Positions 34,110 through 43,406 of a stretch of DNA of 64,000 bases are shown here, piece by piece. Under the pieces are notes generated by a model. That model was given only the letters and a program-made list of their open reading frames with translations. It was not told where the DNA came from and ran no database searches. Each line of letters starts with the position of its first letter. Positions within the stretch are counted from its first letter, which is position 1. Made by a program: the position numbers and the translations under genes. Source of the DNA: Nitrosospira multiformis (GTDB lineage: Bacteria; Pseudomonadota; Gammaproteobacteria; Burkholderiales; Nitrosomonadaceae); NCBI RefSeq assembly GCF_900103165.1, contig NZ_FNKY01000001.1:1984001-2048000 (forward strand). Reading direction: 5' to 3'.

Positions 34110-36188
34110 ATGAACATGATCGCCAAATTCAACCACATATTCAGCGGTGTAAACGCTCGCAGCCTGACCGGCCCGTTACTGATACTCATGATTCTCGGCA
34201 TGATGGTGTTGCCGCTACCGGCTTTTGTGCTGGACATGATGTTTACTTTCAATATCGCGCTCTCCATCATGGTATTGCTGGTCAGTATTCATACGCACAA
34301 GCCATTGGAGTTCGCGGTATTCCCGACGGTGCTATTGCTCACGACCTTATTGCGGTTGTCGCTGAATGTGGCTTCAACCCGCATTGTGCTGATGGAGGGC
34401 CATACCGGCCCGGATGCGGCCGGCAAGGTGATCGAGGCATTCGGTCACTATCTGGTGGGAGGCAACTACGCGGTAGGCATTGTTGTGTTCATTATCCTGG
34501 TGGTGATCAACTTCATCGTGATCACCAAAGGCGCCGGCCGCATTGCGGAAGTTGCTGCGCGCTTTACACTGGATGCGATGCCAGGCAAGCAAATGGCGAT
34601 CGATGCCGATTTGAACGCCGGTCTGCTGGGCGAGGAGGAGGCGGGCAAGCGCCGTACCGCTATCGCTCAGGAAGCGGAATTCTACGGGTCGATGGATGGC
34701 GCCAGCAAGTTCGTTCGCGGCGACGCGATAGCGGGCATCCTGATTCTCTTCATCAATGTGATCGGCGGCTTGCTTGTCGGCGTACTTCAGCACGACCTGG
34801 ACATGGCCACCGCTGCCAAGACCTATACGCTGCTCGCCATCGGGGATGGCCTGGTGGCGCAGATCCCTGCGCTCATCATCTCCACCGCAGCGGGCCTGGT
34901 AGTGAGCCGCGTCGGCACGGATGAGGATATCAGCGGCCAGCTCGTGAGCCAGCTTTTTTCCAGGCCGCAGGTACTGGTCCTTACCGCCGCCATCATCGGC
35001 CTCATGGGCCTGATACCCGGCATGCCGCACATTGCCTTCCTGTTGCTGGCCGCTGTGCTGGGCGGTGGCGCGTACATGATGACTCAGCGCGAGAAGCGGG
35101 CCGCGGGGCGAGTGGCGGTCGCACCTGCCGTACAGCCTGAAGTCCAGGACGCGAGCTGGGACGATGTAACGCCGGTCGACGTTCTGGGGCTTGAGGTGGG
35201 CTACCGGCTGATCTCACTGGTGGACAGGGCACAGGACGGGGAACTCCTGCGGCGGATCAAGGGCGTACGCAAGAAGTTCGCACAGGAGATCGGGTATTTG
35301 CCGCCATCGGTACACATTCGCGACAATCTGGAGCTGCGCCCCAATGCTTACCGCATTACCCTCAAAGGCGTTGCGATCGGTGCCGGCGAGGTCAACGTGA
35401 GCCAATATCTGGCAATCAACCCCGGCGGCGTCTCCGGCACCTTGCCGGGACTCGCCACCAGCGACCCCGCCTTTGGACTGCCGGCCGTCTGGATCGAGGC
35501 CAGCCAGCGTGATCAGGCCCAGATAATGGGTTATACCGTGGTCGATCCCGGCACGGTCGTGGCGACTCATTTGAACCATTTGATGCATACCCATGCAGCG
35601 GAATTGCTTGGCCGCCTTGAAGTGCAGCAGTTACTCGACCGTGTGGCGAAAGATTCACCCAAGCTGGTGGAGGATCTGACTCCCAAACTCCTCCCGCTTT
35701 CCACCGTACAAAAGGTACTACAGAACCTGCTCGACGAGAGTGTCCATATTCGAGACATGCGGACCATCATCGATGCCATGGCTGAGCATGCCGCCCGGGT
35801 GCAAGACCCGCACGAATTGACGGCTTTGATTCGCATTGCCCTGGGTCGCGCGATTGTTCAGCAAATCTGGCCCCAATCCGGCGAATTACAGGTCATGGCA
35901 CTGGATGCTGGGTTGGAAAGGTTGTTGACACAGGCTCTGCAAGCGAGCCCGAATAGTGCCGGCATTGAGCCGGGGCTGGCCGATACCCTGATGCGCGAAG
36001 CCGCGGGGGCGAGTCAGCGCCAGGAGCAGGTAGGCCTCGTTCCGGTATTGCTGGTACCCGCGCCGCTGCGGACGCTATTAGCACGCTTTCTGCGCAGGGC
36101 GCTTCCACAGCTCAAGATCCTGTCGCACGCCGAAGTACCTGATTCCAGCAACATTAAAGTTACCTCTATTCTGGGAGCAAGAGCATGA
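34110..36188 (+). CDS. flhA: Flagellar export-gate protein FlhA
   Basis: This 692-residue protein has the normal FlhA length. Eight hydrophobic segments fill residues about 20-320, with the FHIPEP-family sequence FPTVLLLTTLLRLSLNVAST and the cytoplasmic loop AGRIAEVAARFTLDAMPGKQ, then IDADLNAGL. The C-terminal cytoplasmic domain (from about 345) forms the nonameric ring that receives chaperone-substrate complexes. The stop overlaps the flhF start (ATGA). Confidence 0.96.
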   Translation: MNMIAKFNHIFSGVNARSLTGPLLILMILGMMVLPLPAFVLDMMFTFNIALSIMVLLVSIHTHKPLEFAVFPTVLLLTTLLRLSLNVASTRIVLMEGHTGPDAAGKVIEAFGHYLVGGNYAVGIVVFIILVVINFIVITKGAGRIAEVAARFTLDAMPGKQMAIDADLNAGLLGEEEAGKRRTAIAQEAEFYGSMDGASKFVRGDAIAGILILFINVIGGLLVGVLQHDLDMATAAKTYTLLAIGDGLVAQIPALIISTAAGLVVSRVGTDEDISGQLVSQLFSRPQVLVLTAAIIGLMGLIPGMPHIAFLLLAAVLGGGAYMMTQREKRAAGRVAVAPAVQPEVQDASWDDVTPVDVLGLEVGYRLISLVDRAQDGELLRRIKGVRKKFAQEIGYLPPSVHIRDNLELRPNAYRITLKGVAIGAGEVNVSQYLAINPGGVSGTLPGLATSDPAFGLPAVWIEASQRDQAQIMGYTVVDPGTVVATHLNHLMHTHAAELLGRLEVQQLLDRVAKDSPKLVEDLTPKLLPLSTVQKVLQNLLDESVHIRDMRTIIDAMAEHAARVQDPHELTALIRIALGRAIVQQIWPQSGELQVMALDAGLERLLTQALQASPNSAGIEPGLADTLMREAAGASQRQEQVGLVPVLLVPAPLRTLLARFLRRALPQLKILSHAEVPDSSNIKVTSILGARA

Positions 36189-37987
36189 GCATTAAACGAT
36201 TTTTCGCAAAAACGACGCGTGACGCATTGCATATGGTGCGCGATGCGCTCGGGCCCGATGGGGCGATTATTTCTAATCGCGCGGTGGATGGGGGCATTGA
36301 AATACTGGCATTGGGTCCCGACGACATCACGGCGCTGATGCCGCCGTCTATAGCGGACGGGATTGAAGGTGCTTCAACTCCGGGCAATGGAGCGCGGGAA
36401 GTCGAGTTGCTCAGCGAACCGCTAATCGAACCGCTGAATCAGGCGCGGGACATGGACCCCACTGCCACAGGAAAGTTTGCTGAACGTGGAGTGCCGGCCG
36501 ATGCCGGAGTCAAAGATTTGCCGCGGCTTCATTTCCCCGTTTTTGACGGGAACCAGGAGCAGCAAGCCGAACGCTGGATCATTCCGGATCTTTCGGCTGA
36601 ATCCCGTCAAACGAAAAGCCGGACGCTGTCCGGAGTGCATGAGGCGAAGGCGAAACCGGATTTCATCAACGGAGACGACCATGGGCAGTCTACTATAGGG
36701 TCTCGCAGCTGGGCAGACATATCAATGGAGCGGGTAGTGGGCCGGATAACGGGTGGGCGGGAGCCGGTGGATCTGCCAGCTCCGGAATCCGGGACCCCTC
36801 GCAAAAAACGGCGTGCCGCAATCAATCCACGCGAAAAATCCAGCCCGGGGACTCAAGTTACCCGAGCTACCCGAGCAGCTCCGGTTCCTGCAAAAAAAAC
36901 ACCACCCGTATTTGATCCCCGTCAGATCGCTGACGAGGTTGCCGCAAGCGTACTCAGCGAAATCCAGTCGATGCGCGGCACTCTGGAACAACAATTGGCC
37001 GCACTGAGCTGGAACGAACAACAACGGCGTTATCCCATACGCGGGCAAGTGTTGCGTCAACTGCTGGCGGCAGGCTTTAGCGCCTCCCTTGCACATGATT
37101 TGCTGGATCGGTTGCCCGTAGGACAACTTACGGGACAACGGACGGGACAACCCACGGAACAATTCGCGGAACCCATCACGGGTCAGGAAGGACAGCGGGC
37201 GGAGAAGCGCGAGAAAGATGCGATGAACTGGGTAAAGACGGTATTGGCAGGCAATCTTCCAACGATTGGCAACGAGAACGAAATGCTTGAAAAAGGTGGT
37301 GTTTACGCGCTGGTGGGGCCAACCGGTGTGGGTAAGACCACTACCACGGCCAAGCTTGCAGCGCGTTGTGTCGTGCGCCATGGGTCGGACAAGCTGGCGT
37401 TGCTGACGACGGATGGTTACAGGATCGGCGGGCACGAGCAACTGCGCATCTACGGCAAGATTCTGGGCGTCTCGGTCTACGCGGTGAAAGATGCCCAGGA
37501 CCTGACCCTTGCCTTGGCGGAGCTGCGAGGCAAACATATGGTACTGATAGACACGGTGGGGATGGGCCAGCGCGACAAGATGGTAACCGAGCAAGTGGCA
37601 ATGCTGGCCGGATGCGGTACCGGGATCAAACGTTTGCTGTTGCTCAATGCGGCATCCAGTGGGGACACGCTGAACGAAGTGGTTCACGCCTATCAGGGCG
37701 ATGACCTGGCGGGAGCCATCATCACCAAACTGGACGAAGCGGTTACCACGGGTTGCGTGCTTGACACGGCGATCCGCCATCAGTTGCCGCTTTACTATGT
37801 CGCTACCGGCCAGCGTGTTCCGGAGGATCTGCATCTGGCCGATTCCACCCATCTGGTTGACAACGCATTCAACAATCTACCCGTCGCATCCCCTTTTGCT
37901 GTGCCGGAGGATGCCTTGCCGATGCTCATGGCGGGTGTAAAGAGGGGTATGGCGAATCCGGATAGTAATGGAGCTTATTTTGGCTAA
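36185..37987 (+). CDS. flhF: Flagellar SRP-type GTPase FlhF
   Basis: This 600-residue protein starts MSIKRFFAKTTRDALHMVRD, the FlhF N-terminal B-domain. A long variable middle region (about 60-330) includes a repetitive TGQ-rich stretch near 315-335 (QLTGQRTGQPTEQ). The NG GTPase domain has P-loop GPTGVGKTT near 378-386, LLTTDGYRIGGHEQL and LIDTVGMGQRD, then ITKLDEA. FlhF places the first flagellar proteins at the pole and fixes flagellar site. The protein is longer than many homologues (about 400-500 residues) because of the linker. It overlaps flhA by 4 bp and flhG by 20 bp. Confidence 0.93.
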   Translation: MSIKRFFAKTTRDALHMVRDALGPDGAIISNRAVDGGIEILALGPDDITALMPPSIADGIEGASTPGNGAREVELLSEPLIEPLNQARDMDPTATGKFAERGVPADAGVKDLPRLHFPVFDGNQEQQAERWIIPDLSAESRQTKSRTLSGVHEAKAKPDFINGDDHGQSTIGSRSWADISMERVVGRITGGREPVDLPAPESGTPRKKRRAAINPREKSSPGTQVTRATRAAPVPAKKTPPVFDPRQIADEVAASVLSEIQSMRGTLEQQLAALSWNEQQRRYPIRGQVLRQLLAAGFSASLAHDLLDRLPVGQLTGQRTGQPTEQFAEPITGQEGQRAEKREKDAMNWVKTVLAGNLPTIGNENEMLEKGGVYALVGPTGVGKTTTTAKLAARCVVRHGSDKLALLTTDGYRIGGHEQLRIYGKILGVSVYAVKDAQDLTLALAELRGKHMVLIDTVGMGQRDKMVTEQVAMLAGCGTGIKRLLLLNAASSGDTLNEVVHAYQGDDLAGAIITKLDEAVTTGCVLDTAIRHQLPLYYVATGQRVPEDLHLADSTHLVDNAFNNLPVASPFAVPEDALPMLMAGVKRGMANPDSNGAYFG

Positions 37988-39023
37988 TCCAACCGAAGAC
38001 CAGGCCGAGGGATTGCGCCGCCTGCTGGCGCAGGACTCCCCGCATATCATAACCGTCGTATCGGGCAGCGTGGGGGCGGGCAAGACAAGTACCGTAATCA
38101 ATCTGGCGGCGGCCCTCGCGCGCAACGGCAAGGATGTGCTGGTGATCGACGAGAATGCAGGTGCCACCAATCTGGCTGGCACGCTGGGACTTAGCGCTCA
38201 CCGCGACTTGCTGGACGTAATCCGGCGCGACAAAACGCTCGATGAAGTGATAATTTCCGGCCCCGATGGAATCCGTCTTTTGCCGGCGGGGCGCGGTATG
38301 CCGGTACTCGGGAAGCTGGGCCTGCCTGATCAGACCCACCTGATCAATTGTTTCGACGGTTTTTCGCAGCCGATGGACGTCCTATTGATCGACGCTGCGC
38401 CAGGCCGGATCAGCCGGATGCTGTCCCTTGCCCTTTCCAGCCATGAAATTGTGGTGGTGGTTTCGCCTGAACCGGCCTCGATTACCGCGGCGTATGCATT
38501 GATCAAGCATATCAGCGGTGACCATGGCATCCAGCGGTTCAGCGTGCTGCTCAACAGGACCGTCATCGAGACCGAAGCGCAGATGATATTTGACAACATG
38601 GCGGGAGTAGCGAGCCGCTACCTGGCAGTCTCGCTCGATTTCATGGGTTTTATCCCGCCGGACGACAAGCTCAGGCAATCGAACCGTCGCGGGCACTCGG
38701 TAATCGAAGCATTTCCGGCCGCCATTTCAGCGACGGCGTTCCGCCGCGCGGCGGAGGCGCTAACCCACGGGCCGCGCTGCGAGGGTGAAGGCAATGAAAG
38801 CAACGAAAAGGGACTGGGAGGCTTCATGCAATGCCTGATGCAGGGCAGTCAGAGCCAACGTCAGCATGCCAGCAATAATGGCGGTAATCAGGATGGTTCC
38901 ATCAAACAAAGCGCCTCCAATCACCCCGTCAAGCAAGGTGATCGCAGCAGCCCGGTCAGGCAGATCAATCGTAATAACATAGCGGCTAAGGGTCCAAAGG
39001 GCCCGGTGGTGAGACATGTATAA
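37968..39023 (+). CDS. flhG: Flagellar number regulator FlhG (FleN/YlxH, MinD-like ATPase)
   Basis: This 351-residue protein has a deviant Walker A motif GSVGAGKTS at 33-41 in place of KGGVGKT, a switch with VLLIDAAPG near 140-148, and the MinD-type VVVSPEPASITAAYALIK. FlhG antagonises FlhF and limits flagellar number. The core ends near residue 265 (FRRAAEAL). An extra tail of about 85 residues, rich in Q, N, S and R (GSQSQRQHASNNGGNQDGS), follows and is unusual for the family. It overlaps fliA by 8 bp. The start ATG lies inside flhF, as is common for this pair. Confidence 0.9.
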   Translation: MELILANPTEDQAEGLRRLLAQDSPHIITVVSGSVGAGKTSTVINLAAALARNGKDVLVIDENAGATNLAGTLGLSAHRDLLDVIRRDKTLDEVIISGPDGIRLLPAGRGMPVLGKLGLPDQTHLINCFDGFSQPMDVLLIDAAPGRISRMLSLALSSHEIVVVVSPEPASITAAYALIKHISGDHGIQRFSVLLNRTVIETEAQMIFDNMAGVASRYLAVSLDFMGFIPPDDKLRQSNRRGHSVIEAFPAAISATAFRRAAEALTHGPRCEGEGNESNEKGLGGFMQCLMQGSQSQRQHASNNGGNQDGSIKQSASNHPVKQGDRSSPVRQINRNNIAAKGPKGPVVRHV

Positions 39024-39744
39024 CGCGGCCGGGGTCATCGATAAAAAACAGTCACTGGCCGAATTTGCGCCCCTGGTCAAACGCATCGCTAATCATATGA
39101 TTGCCAAACTACCTCCTAGCGTGGAGGTGGACGACATGATCCAGGTAGGCATGATCGGCCTGATGGACGCACTGAGCCGTTATGAGGAAACCGCAGGCGC
39201 CCAGTTCGAAACGTATGCGGCGCAACGTATCCGCGGTGCGATGCTGGATGAACTGCGCCAAATGGATTGGCTGCCCCGGGGGGCGCGCAAAAGTATGCGC
39301 CAGATCGACGCGGCGGTTCATGCGTTGCAGCAACGTTCAGGCCGGGCCCCTACCGAGGCGGAGATAGCCAGCGAGCTCAAAGTGCCTGTCGCCGAGTACC
39401 AGCAGATGCTGCTGGAAGGCCGGGGGACACAGCTTATCCATTACGAAGATTTTCTGGAAGATGGCGACGACGATTTTCTGGAGCGCAATTGTGCCGACAG
39501 CAGTGCCGACCCCCTGGCGAGCCTGCTGGACGACAATCTGCGGGAGGTGCTGATCGACGCGATTGCCAATCTCCCCGAGCGGGAGAAAACGCTGATGGGG
39601 TTGTACTATGAACAAGAGTTGAACTTCAAGGAGATCGGCGCGGTTCTCGGCGTGTCCGAATCCAGGGTATGTCAGATACATAATCAGGCGGTTTCGCGGC
39701 TGCGCGTCAAACTCAAGGAGTGTGCATGGACTTCAATAGCGTAA
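39016..39744 (+). CDS. fliA: Flagellar sigma factor FliA (sigma-28)
   Basis: This 242-residue protein has region 2 (VEVDDMIQVGMIGLMDALSR, then FETYAAQRIRGAMLDELRQ and DWLPRGARKSMR), region 3 (LQQRSGRAPTEAEIASEL) and region 4 with a helix-turn-helix (FKEIGAVLGVSESRVCQIHN). It directs RNA polymerase to late flagellar promoters. Its predicted sites are readable in this window before motA, flgM, flgK and both flagellin genes. FlgM, its anti-sigma, is encoded at 43407. It overlaps flhG and motC, so it is made with the export and placement genes. Confidence 0.96.
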   Translation: MYNAAGVIDKKQSLAEFAPLVKRIANHMIAKLPPSVEVDDMIQVGMIGLMDALSRYEETAGAQFETYAAQRIRGAMLDELRQMDWLPRGARKSMRQIDAAVHALQQRSGRAPTEAEIASELKVPVAEYQQMLLEGRGTQLIHYEDFLEDGDDDFLERNCADSSADPLASLLDDNLREVLIDAIANLPEREKTLMGLYYEQELNFKEIGAVLGVSESRVCQIHNQAVSRLRVKLKECAWTSIA

Positions 39745-40466
39745 TTGGTGTAGTCATTGCTTTAATCGCCGTCTTCGGCGGCCAGGTGCTGGAAGGCGGC
39801 CACCCCGGCTCGCTTCTCCAGCTTACAGCCTTTACGGTCGTGCTGGGGGGGACCCTGGGGGCGGTGCTGTTGCAGAGCCCTGTGCGTCAGTTTGTATTGG
39901 GCATGAAAATGAGCCGCTGGGTATTTGTTCCGCCGCTACTCGACGCTACCGCGTTGGTGGAGCATATCGCAGCCTGGAGCACTACTGCGCGTAAAGAGGG
40001 ATTGCTGGCGCTTGATCCGCATATTGCGGGTATCGACGACCCATTCGTGAAGAAAGGACTGCAACTGGTGGTGGATGGCACCGAGCCGCGGGAATTGAAG
40101 CGGGTGCTGGAAGTAGAGATCGAGACTTTCGACGATCTGCATCGCCAGGGGGCCAGAGTGTGGGAGGCGGCCGGCGGATATGCGCCGACTATAGGCATTC
40201 TGGGAGCGGTGATGGGGCTTATCCAGGTGATGGAGAATCTTGCTGACCCGGCTCATCTGGGTGCCGGCATCGCGGTGGCATTCGTGGCGACCATTTATGG
40301 CGTGGGGCTGGCAAACCTGGCATTTCTACCCATTGCCAACAAGCTGAAATCGCTTATCGCGCGCCAGGTATTAATGCGGGAAATGCTCGTGGACGGGCTG
40401 GTGGGAATCGCCAATGGCGAGAACCCGAGATTGATTTCGGGTCGATTGAAAGGATATGTGGTGTAA
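39726..40466 (+). CDS. motC: Second flagellar stator subunit MotC (MotA family)
   Basis: ATG 39726 follows AAGGAG by five bases; it lies inside the fliA 3' end. The 246-residue protein is a MotA paralogue: LIAVFGGQVLEGGHPGSLLQ, a VLGGTLGAVLL helix, ARKEGLLALDPHIAGI in the loop and GGYAPTIGILGAVMGLIQVM. It clearly differs from the MotA at 30790 and fits the MotC type found after fliA or cheY in Pseudomonas-like gene orders. It should pair with the MotD protein downstream to form an alternative stator. Confidence 0.9.
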   Translation: MDFNSVIGVVIALIAVFGGQVLEGGHPGSLLQLTAFTVVLGGTLGAVLLQSPVRQFVLGMKMSRWVFVPPLLDATALVEHIAAWSTTARKEGLLALDPHIAGIDDPFVKKGLQLVVDGTEPRELKRVLEVEIETFDDLHRQGARVWEAAGGYAPTIGILGAVMGLIQVMENLADPAHLGAGIAVAFVATIYGVGLANLAFLPIANKLKSLIARQVLMREMLVDGLVGIANGENPRLISGRLKGYVV

Positions 40467-40818
40467 GAAATGCATACGGTTTGCCATTGGGCTATTCGCG
40501 AACCAGAGTCCGAGCCCGAATTTCAACCTTGCGTTGCAAATACAGTTTTATGCAGGATAGTTGGGACGAAGCATAACCCGGAATATTTTCCACACAACAA
40601 CGCGGCCACATTATGACAAAGTATCGGCGCAATTTCCTCAGGGGTGACAGAACTTTTTTCGACGCCATGCTCGCCGGCCGTAACCAAGGCCTGCTGGTAA
40701 ACCATATTGCAGCCTTATGGGCATCATGGCGCAATGTTAATGCCGTCTATACATCCGGCATCGAATTGAAATCATATAATCCGAGAGTCGGGCTAAGAAA
40801 CCTAAGGAAGCGATTACC
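40467..40818. other. Intergenic region motC-motD
   Basis: These 352 bp are an unusually long gap for a MotC/MotD pair, which is normally contiguous. No gene, REP palindrome or FliA box is seen. A small frame at 40613-40822 is not protein-like. An inserted or decayed segment, or a separate motD promoter, are both possible. Confidence 0.4.
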
Positions 40819-41673
40819 TTGAAGCTCAGTATGCGGCGCGGTCATAGGCCGGAAGAGCAGGCAAACCACGAGCGCTGGCTGGTATCCTATGCGGACTTCA
40901 TTACGTTGCTGCTCGCGGTTTTTGCGGTAATGTATGCGCTCTCCCAGGTAAATGAGGGCAAATATCGCGTGATGGCCGGTTCGCTCCTGAATACTATCGC
41001 CAAGGAACAGGGTCGCCGCGATAACCTGATCGTGGCACACGAGCCGGCGCCGCCGCCGATTGCACCGATCGACGACCTGGCGGCAAAAAGAGCAAGCCGC
41101 ATTGGGGAAGCGCAGCTCCGGCAACAGGAAAGGATGCGCATCATCGCCCGCGATATCATGGCGGCATTCGCTCCGCTCGTGAAAGACGGGCAAGTGCGGA
41201 TGACCCAAAGTGAGCGCGGTGTTCGTGTGGAGATCAACGCCAGTGCGCTGTTCCCGCTTGGCGAGGCGACGCTGCAGGGAGATTCCATCAAGGCACTTAA
41301 CGCCGTGGGGCAAGTGCTACGGAACAGCGAACATGCGATTCACGTGGAAGGGCATACCGATGACATACCAATCATAACTCCAAAATTCCCCTCCAACTGG
41401 GAACTATCGGCGGTGCGTGCCAGCAGCGTGGTGCGATTGCTGATTGAAAACGGCGTTCAGGCAACAAGGCTTACGGCGGTGGGTTACGGTGAAAACCGTC
41501 CCGTGGAATCGAATGACAGCGAAGAAGGCCGCGCACGCAACCGGCGCGTCACGCTGATGATCCTGTCCAGCTTGCCTGATGTTTCATCCGATAGCTTTTC
41601 CGATACCGAAGATTTACCCGCTGCTGCCGTGCCTGATCCCGCATCCGATCCTTTGCCTGGCATCTCAGCTTGA
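40819..41673 (+). CDS. motD: Second flagellar stator subunit MotD (MotB family)
   Basis: AAGGAAGCG lies eight bases before TTG 40819, favouring that start over ATG 40831; 284 residues result. The N-terminus HERWLVSYADFITLLLAVFAV is the MotB-type helix with the conserved aspartate at residue 26. The C-terminal OmpA-like domain (VEGHTDDIPIITPKFPSNWE, ATRLTAVGYGENRPV, RARNRRVTLMI) binds peptidoglycan. It forms the second stator with MotC. The tail after residue 250 is acidic and disordered. Confidence 0.9.
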   Translation: MKLSMRRGHRPEEQANHERWLVSYADFITLLLAVFAVMYALSQVNEGKYRVMAGSLLNTIAKEQGRRDNLIVAHEPAPPPIAPIDDLAAKRASRIGEAQLRQQERMRIIARDIMAAFAPLVKDGQVRMTQSERGVRVEINASALFPLGEATLQGDSIKALNAVGQVLRNSEHAIHVEGHTDDIPIITPKFPSNWELSAVRASSVVRLLIENGVQATRLTAVGYGENRPVESNDSEEGRARNRRVTLMILSSLPDVSSDSFSDTEDLPAAAVPDPASDPLPGISA

Positions 41674-41963
41674 TTGATTAACCTAAATCCGTTCTGTAGC
41701 GACTTACCATAAAGGTGAAAGTCGTCCTGGAAAAAGACGTTAAGAATCTTTTTATGGGCGGTCAACTGCCGAATTTAGGAGTAGGAGGTCACCGCCATAA
41801 TAAGGATAATAGGGCGCGGTTTACGAAGAAATTGTTGCACCGAGGGGCCCATCATTGGGAAGCTCTATTCCCCAAATTTCCCAGAATGTTGCTGCAACGT
41901 TGGGTCAGGCGGCTTCTACTGCATTAACCAGGCGTAAATAGTTGTAAGGGCAGGTAACGAAAT
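41674..41963. other. Intergenic region after motD
   Basis: These 290 bp hold no gene I can support. The stretch is AT-rich at its right end, where a promoter for the following broken gene is expected. Confidence 0.3.
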
Positions 41964-42763
41964 ATGTTAATGAATAAGAAATGCAAAGATTTACTTAATT
42001 TAGCTGACCAGTACGTAATGAGCGACAAACGAGAGGAAGCCAAGGGGTTATTGATGAGGCAATCCTTCTTGCCCCAACCAATAAACGGGTCGTTTCAGAT
42101 TCCATAAGCATTCTCAAGTCTGGGGAGTTATACAGCAGCGCAAGAAAGTATTACGAAAATTACCAAGCGCTAACGGGAGAGAAACTGATAGCTTATTATG
42201 AAGGAATCATCCAGCGGGAACAGGAGAACTTAATGGTGGATGACATCCCCGTCTTCGATCTAACCCTGGGATCGATCCGGTTTAAAAGGATGTCGGATCT
42301 GGAACGTGGAAGTCTTTTCAGCTATGTCTCAACCTCAACACCAGTTGAGGAAATCGAAGTTTCGGAACAGGGATTAAACATTACTCAATCCAAAGTGAAG
42401 TCTGCATACAAATGGGATGAGATCACCCGGGCGAGCATCGTTACAAGAACAATATTTAAGGGCATAGGAGTCACTGGCCGTGATGAGCCACAAAAGATTA
42501 TCACGCTGGAGGCACCGGGGAAACGATTCCAGTTCGACATCTCGCCAACTTTTCCTGATCTGAAAGGAACAACGCTGCTGCGTACGATCGTGACCCACTA
42601 TCTGACCATTGAAGAGATTGATGAGAGAGTACCCGGATTTAAACCTCGAAAAGACGATCCTATCCGGAATCTGAACCAAGGTGAAAATCGCAGGATCTGG
42701 ATGGTTGTTGGTGCATTCCTTCTGTTCGTTATATATCTTATTTATGAACGCGCTAGCTCTTGA
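41964..42763 (+). pseudogene. C-terminally membrane-anchored protein gene interrupted by a 1-nt frameshift
   Basis: From ATG 41964 the frame reads MLMNKKCKDLLNLADQYVMS and then DKREEAKG, after which it runs to an early stop at about 42104. Moving frame at 42048-42050, as if one base had been lost after GGGGTT, continues sensibly as IDEAILLAPTNKRVVSDSIS, YSSARKYYENYQ and QREQEN, and joins the intact frame that begins ATG 42233 (MVDDIPVFDLTLGSIRF). The rebuilt protein is about 266 residues: an N-terminal TPR-like helical part, a central strand-rich domain and a C-terminal membrane helix (WMVVGAFLLFVIYLIY). The 42233 ATG could still yield a 176-residue truncated protein. Family unknown. A sequencing error is the main alternative to a real mutation. 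Confidence 0.7.
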
Positions 42764-42931
42764 GTAGCGGGCCACTCATTGACAGTCAACCCAAATTCAA
42801 TTCAATGGTTAGCCCCAATTAAATTTGTAAGCTATTGGATTTATTAATTCTTCACTTGACTAATGTACGCTTTTTTCTGTTTCGTGAAGCAAGCGAAATA
42901 GTCCCGAACATGGGGGAAATGCGGAGGAGAA

Positions 42932-43405
42932 TCAGCCTTCGCCGAGCTGGCGTCCGCCGGAGAAAAGTGTGGGCTGCCCATCCGCGCCGTACAGACCGGC
43001 ACTACGGGTTGCGGCTTGCAGCACCGAGAGTGCCTGCTGGTTATAGCGCAGACGCTGACCGATGAGAATGCCATTGATTTTATTAAGCTGGCTGGCGGTT
43101 TCCGCCAGTTGAAGCAGCTCCCGCCAGGCATCGGCGGCACCCGGACTATCGCAGCTTTGTAATCCCTGTTCCATGCCATTGCGATCCCGCGTATAGCCGA
43201 GTGTGACAAGCCAGCGGTTGCGTACATCGGCCAGCCGAATCAGCTGCTGTGCTTGCTGCGCTTTTTCCTTTGCCAGCGTCAGCAGTGAAGAAACGTCCGC
43301 CTGGCGCAACGCGCGCTGCTCCCGCTCCAGGAGGTCAATGAAATTTTGCGTCTCATCACGCTCGCAGGTAATAGCGGCGAGTGGATCAAAGACCATAGCT
43401 TGCAT
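42932..43405 (-). CDS. flgN: Flagellar export chaperone FlgN
   Basis: This 157-residue, mostly helical protein fits FlgN by length and by position after flgM. Its C-terminal part LNKINGILIGQRLRYNQQALSVL matches the conserved FlgN helix that binds hook-associated proteins. FlgN escorts FlgK and FlgL to the export gate. The ATG at 43405 lies one base after the flgM stop. It is the last gene of flgAMN. The 168 bp beyond its stop hold nothing supported. Confidence 0.9.
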   Translation of the reverse strand: MQAMVFDPLAAITCERDETQNFIDLLEREQRALRQADVSSLLTLAKEKAQQAQQLIRLADVRNRWLVTLGYTRDRNGMEQGLQSCDSPGAADAWRELLQLAETASQLNKINGILIGQRLRYNQQALSVLQAATRSAGLYGADGQPTLFSGGRQLGEG

Positions 43406-43406
43406 G

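Noticed and set aside
36722-37852. 376-residue minus-strand frame opposite flhF
   Set aside because: Antisense of a clear FlhF with intact GTPase motifs; no family resemblance or ribosome site.
38760-39086. Hydrophobic minus-strand frame opposite the FlhG tail, resembling a membrane protein
   Set aside because: Asn, Ser, Gln and His codons read in reverse give Ile, Ala, Leu and Met, so the hydrophobicity is a by-product of the FlhG tail composition.
40613-40822. Small frame between motC and motD
   Set aside because: No ribosome site, no recognisable sequence, and its end overlaps the motD start.
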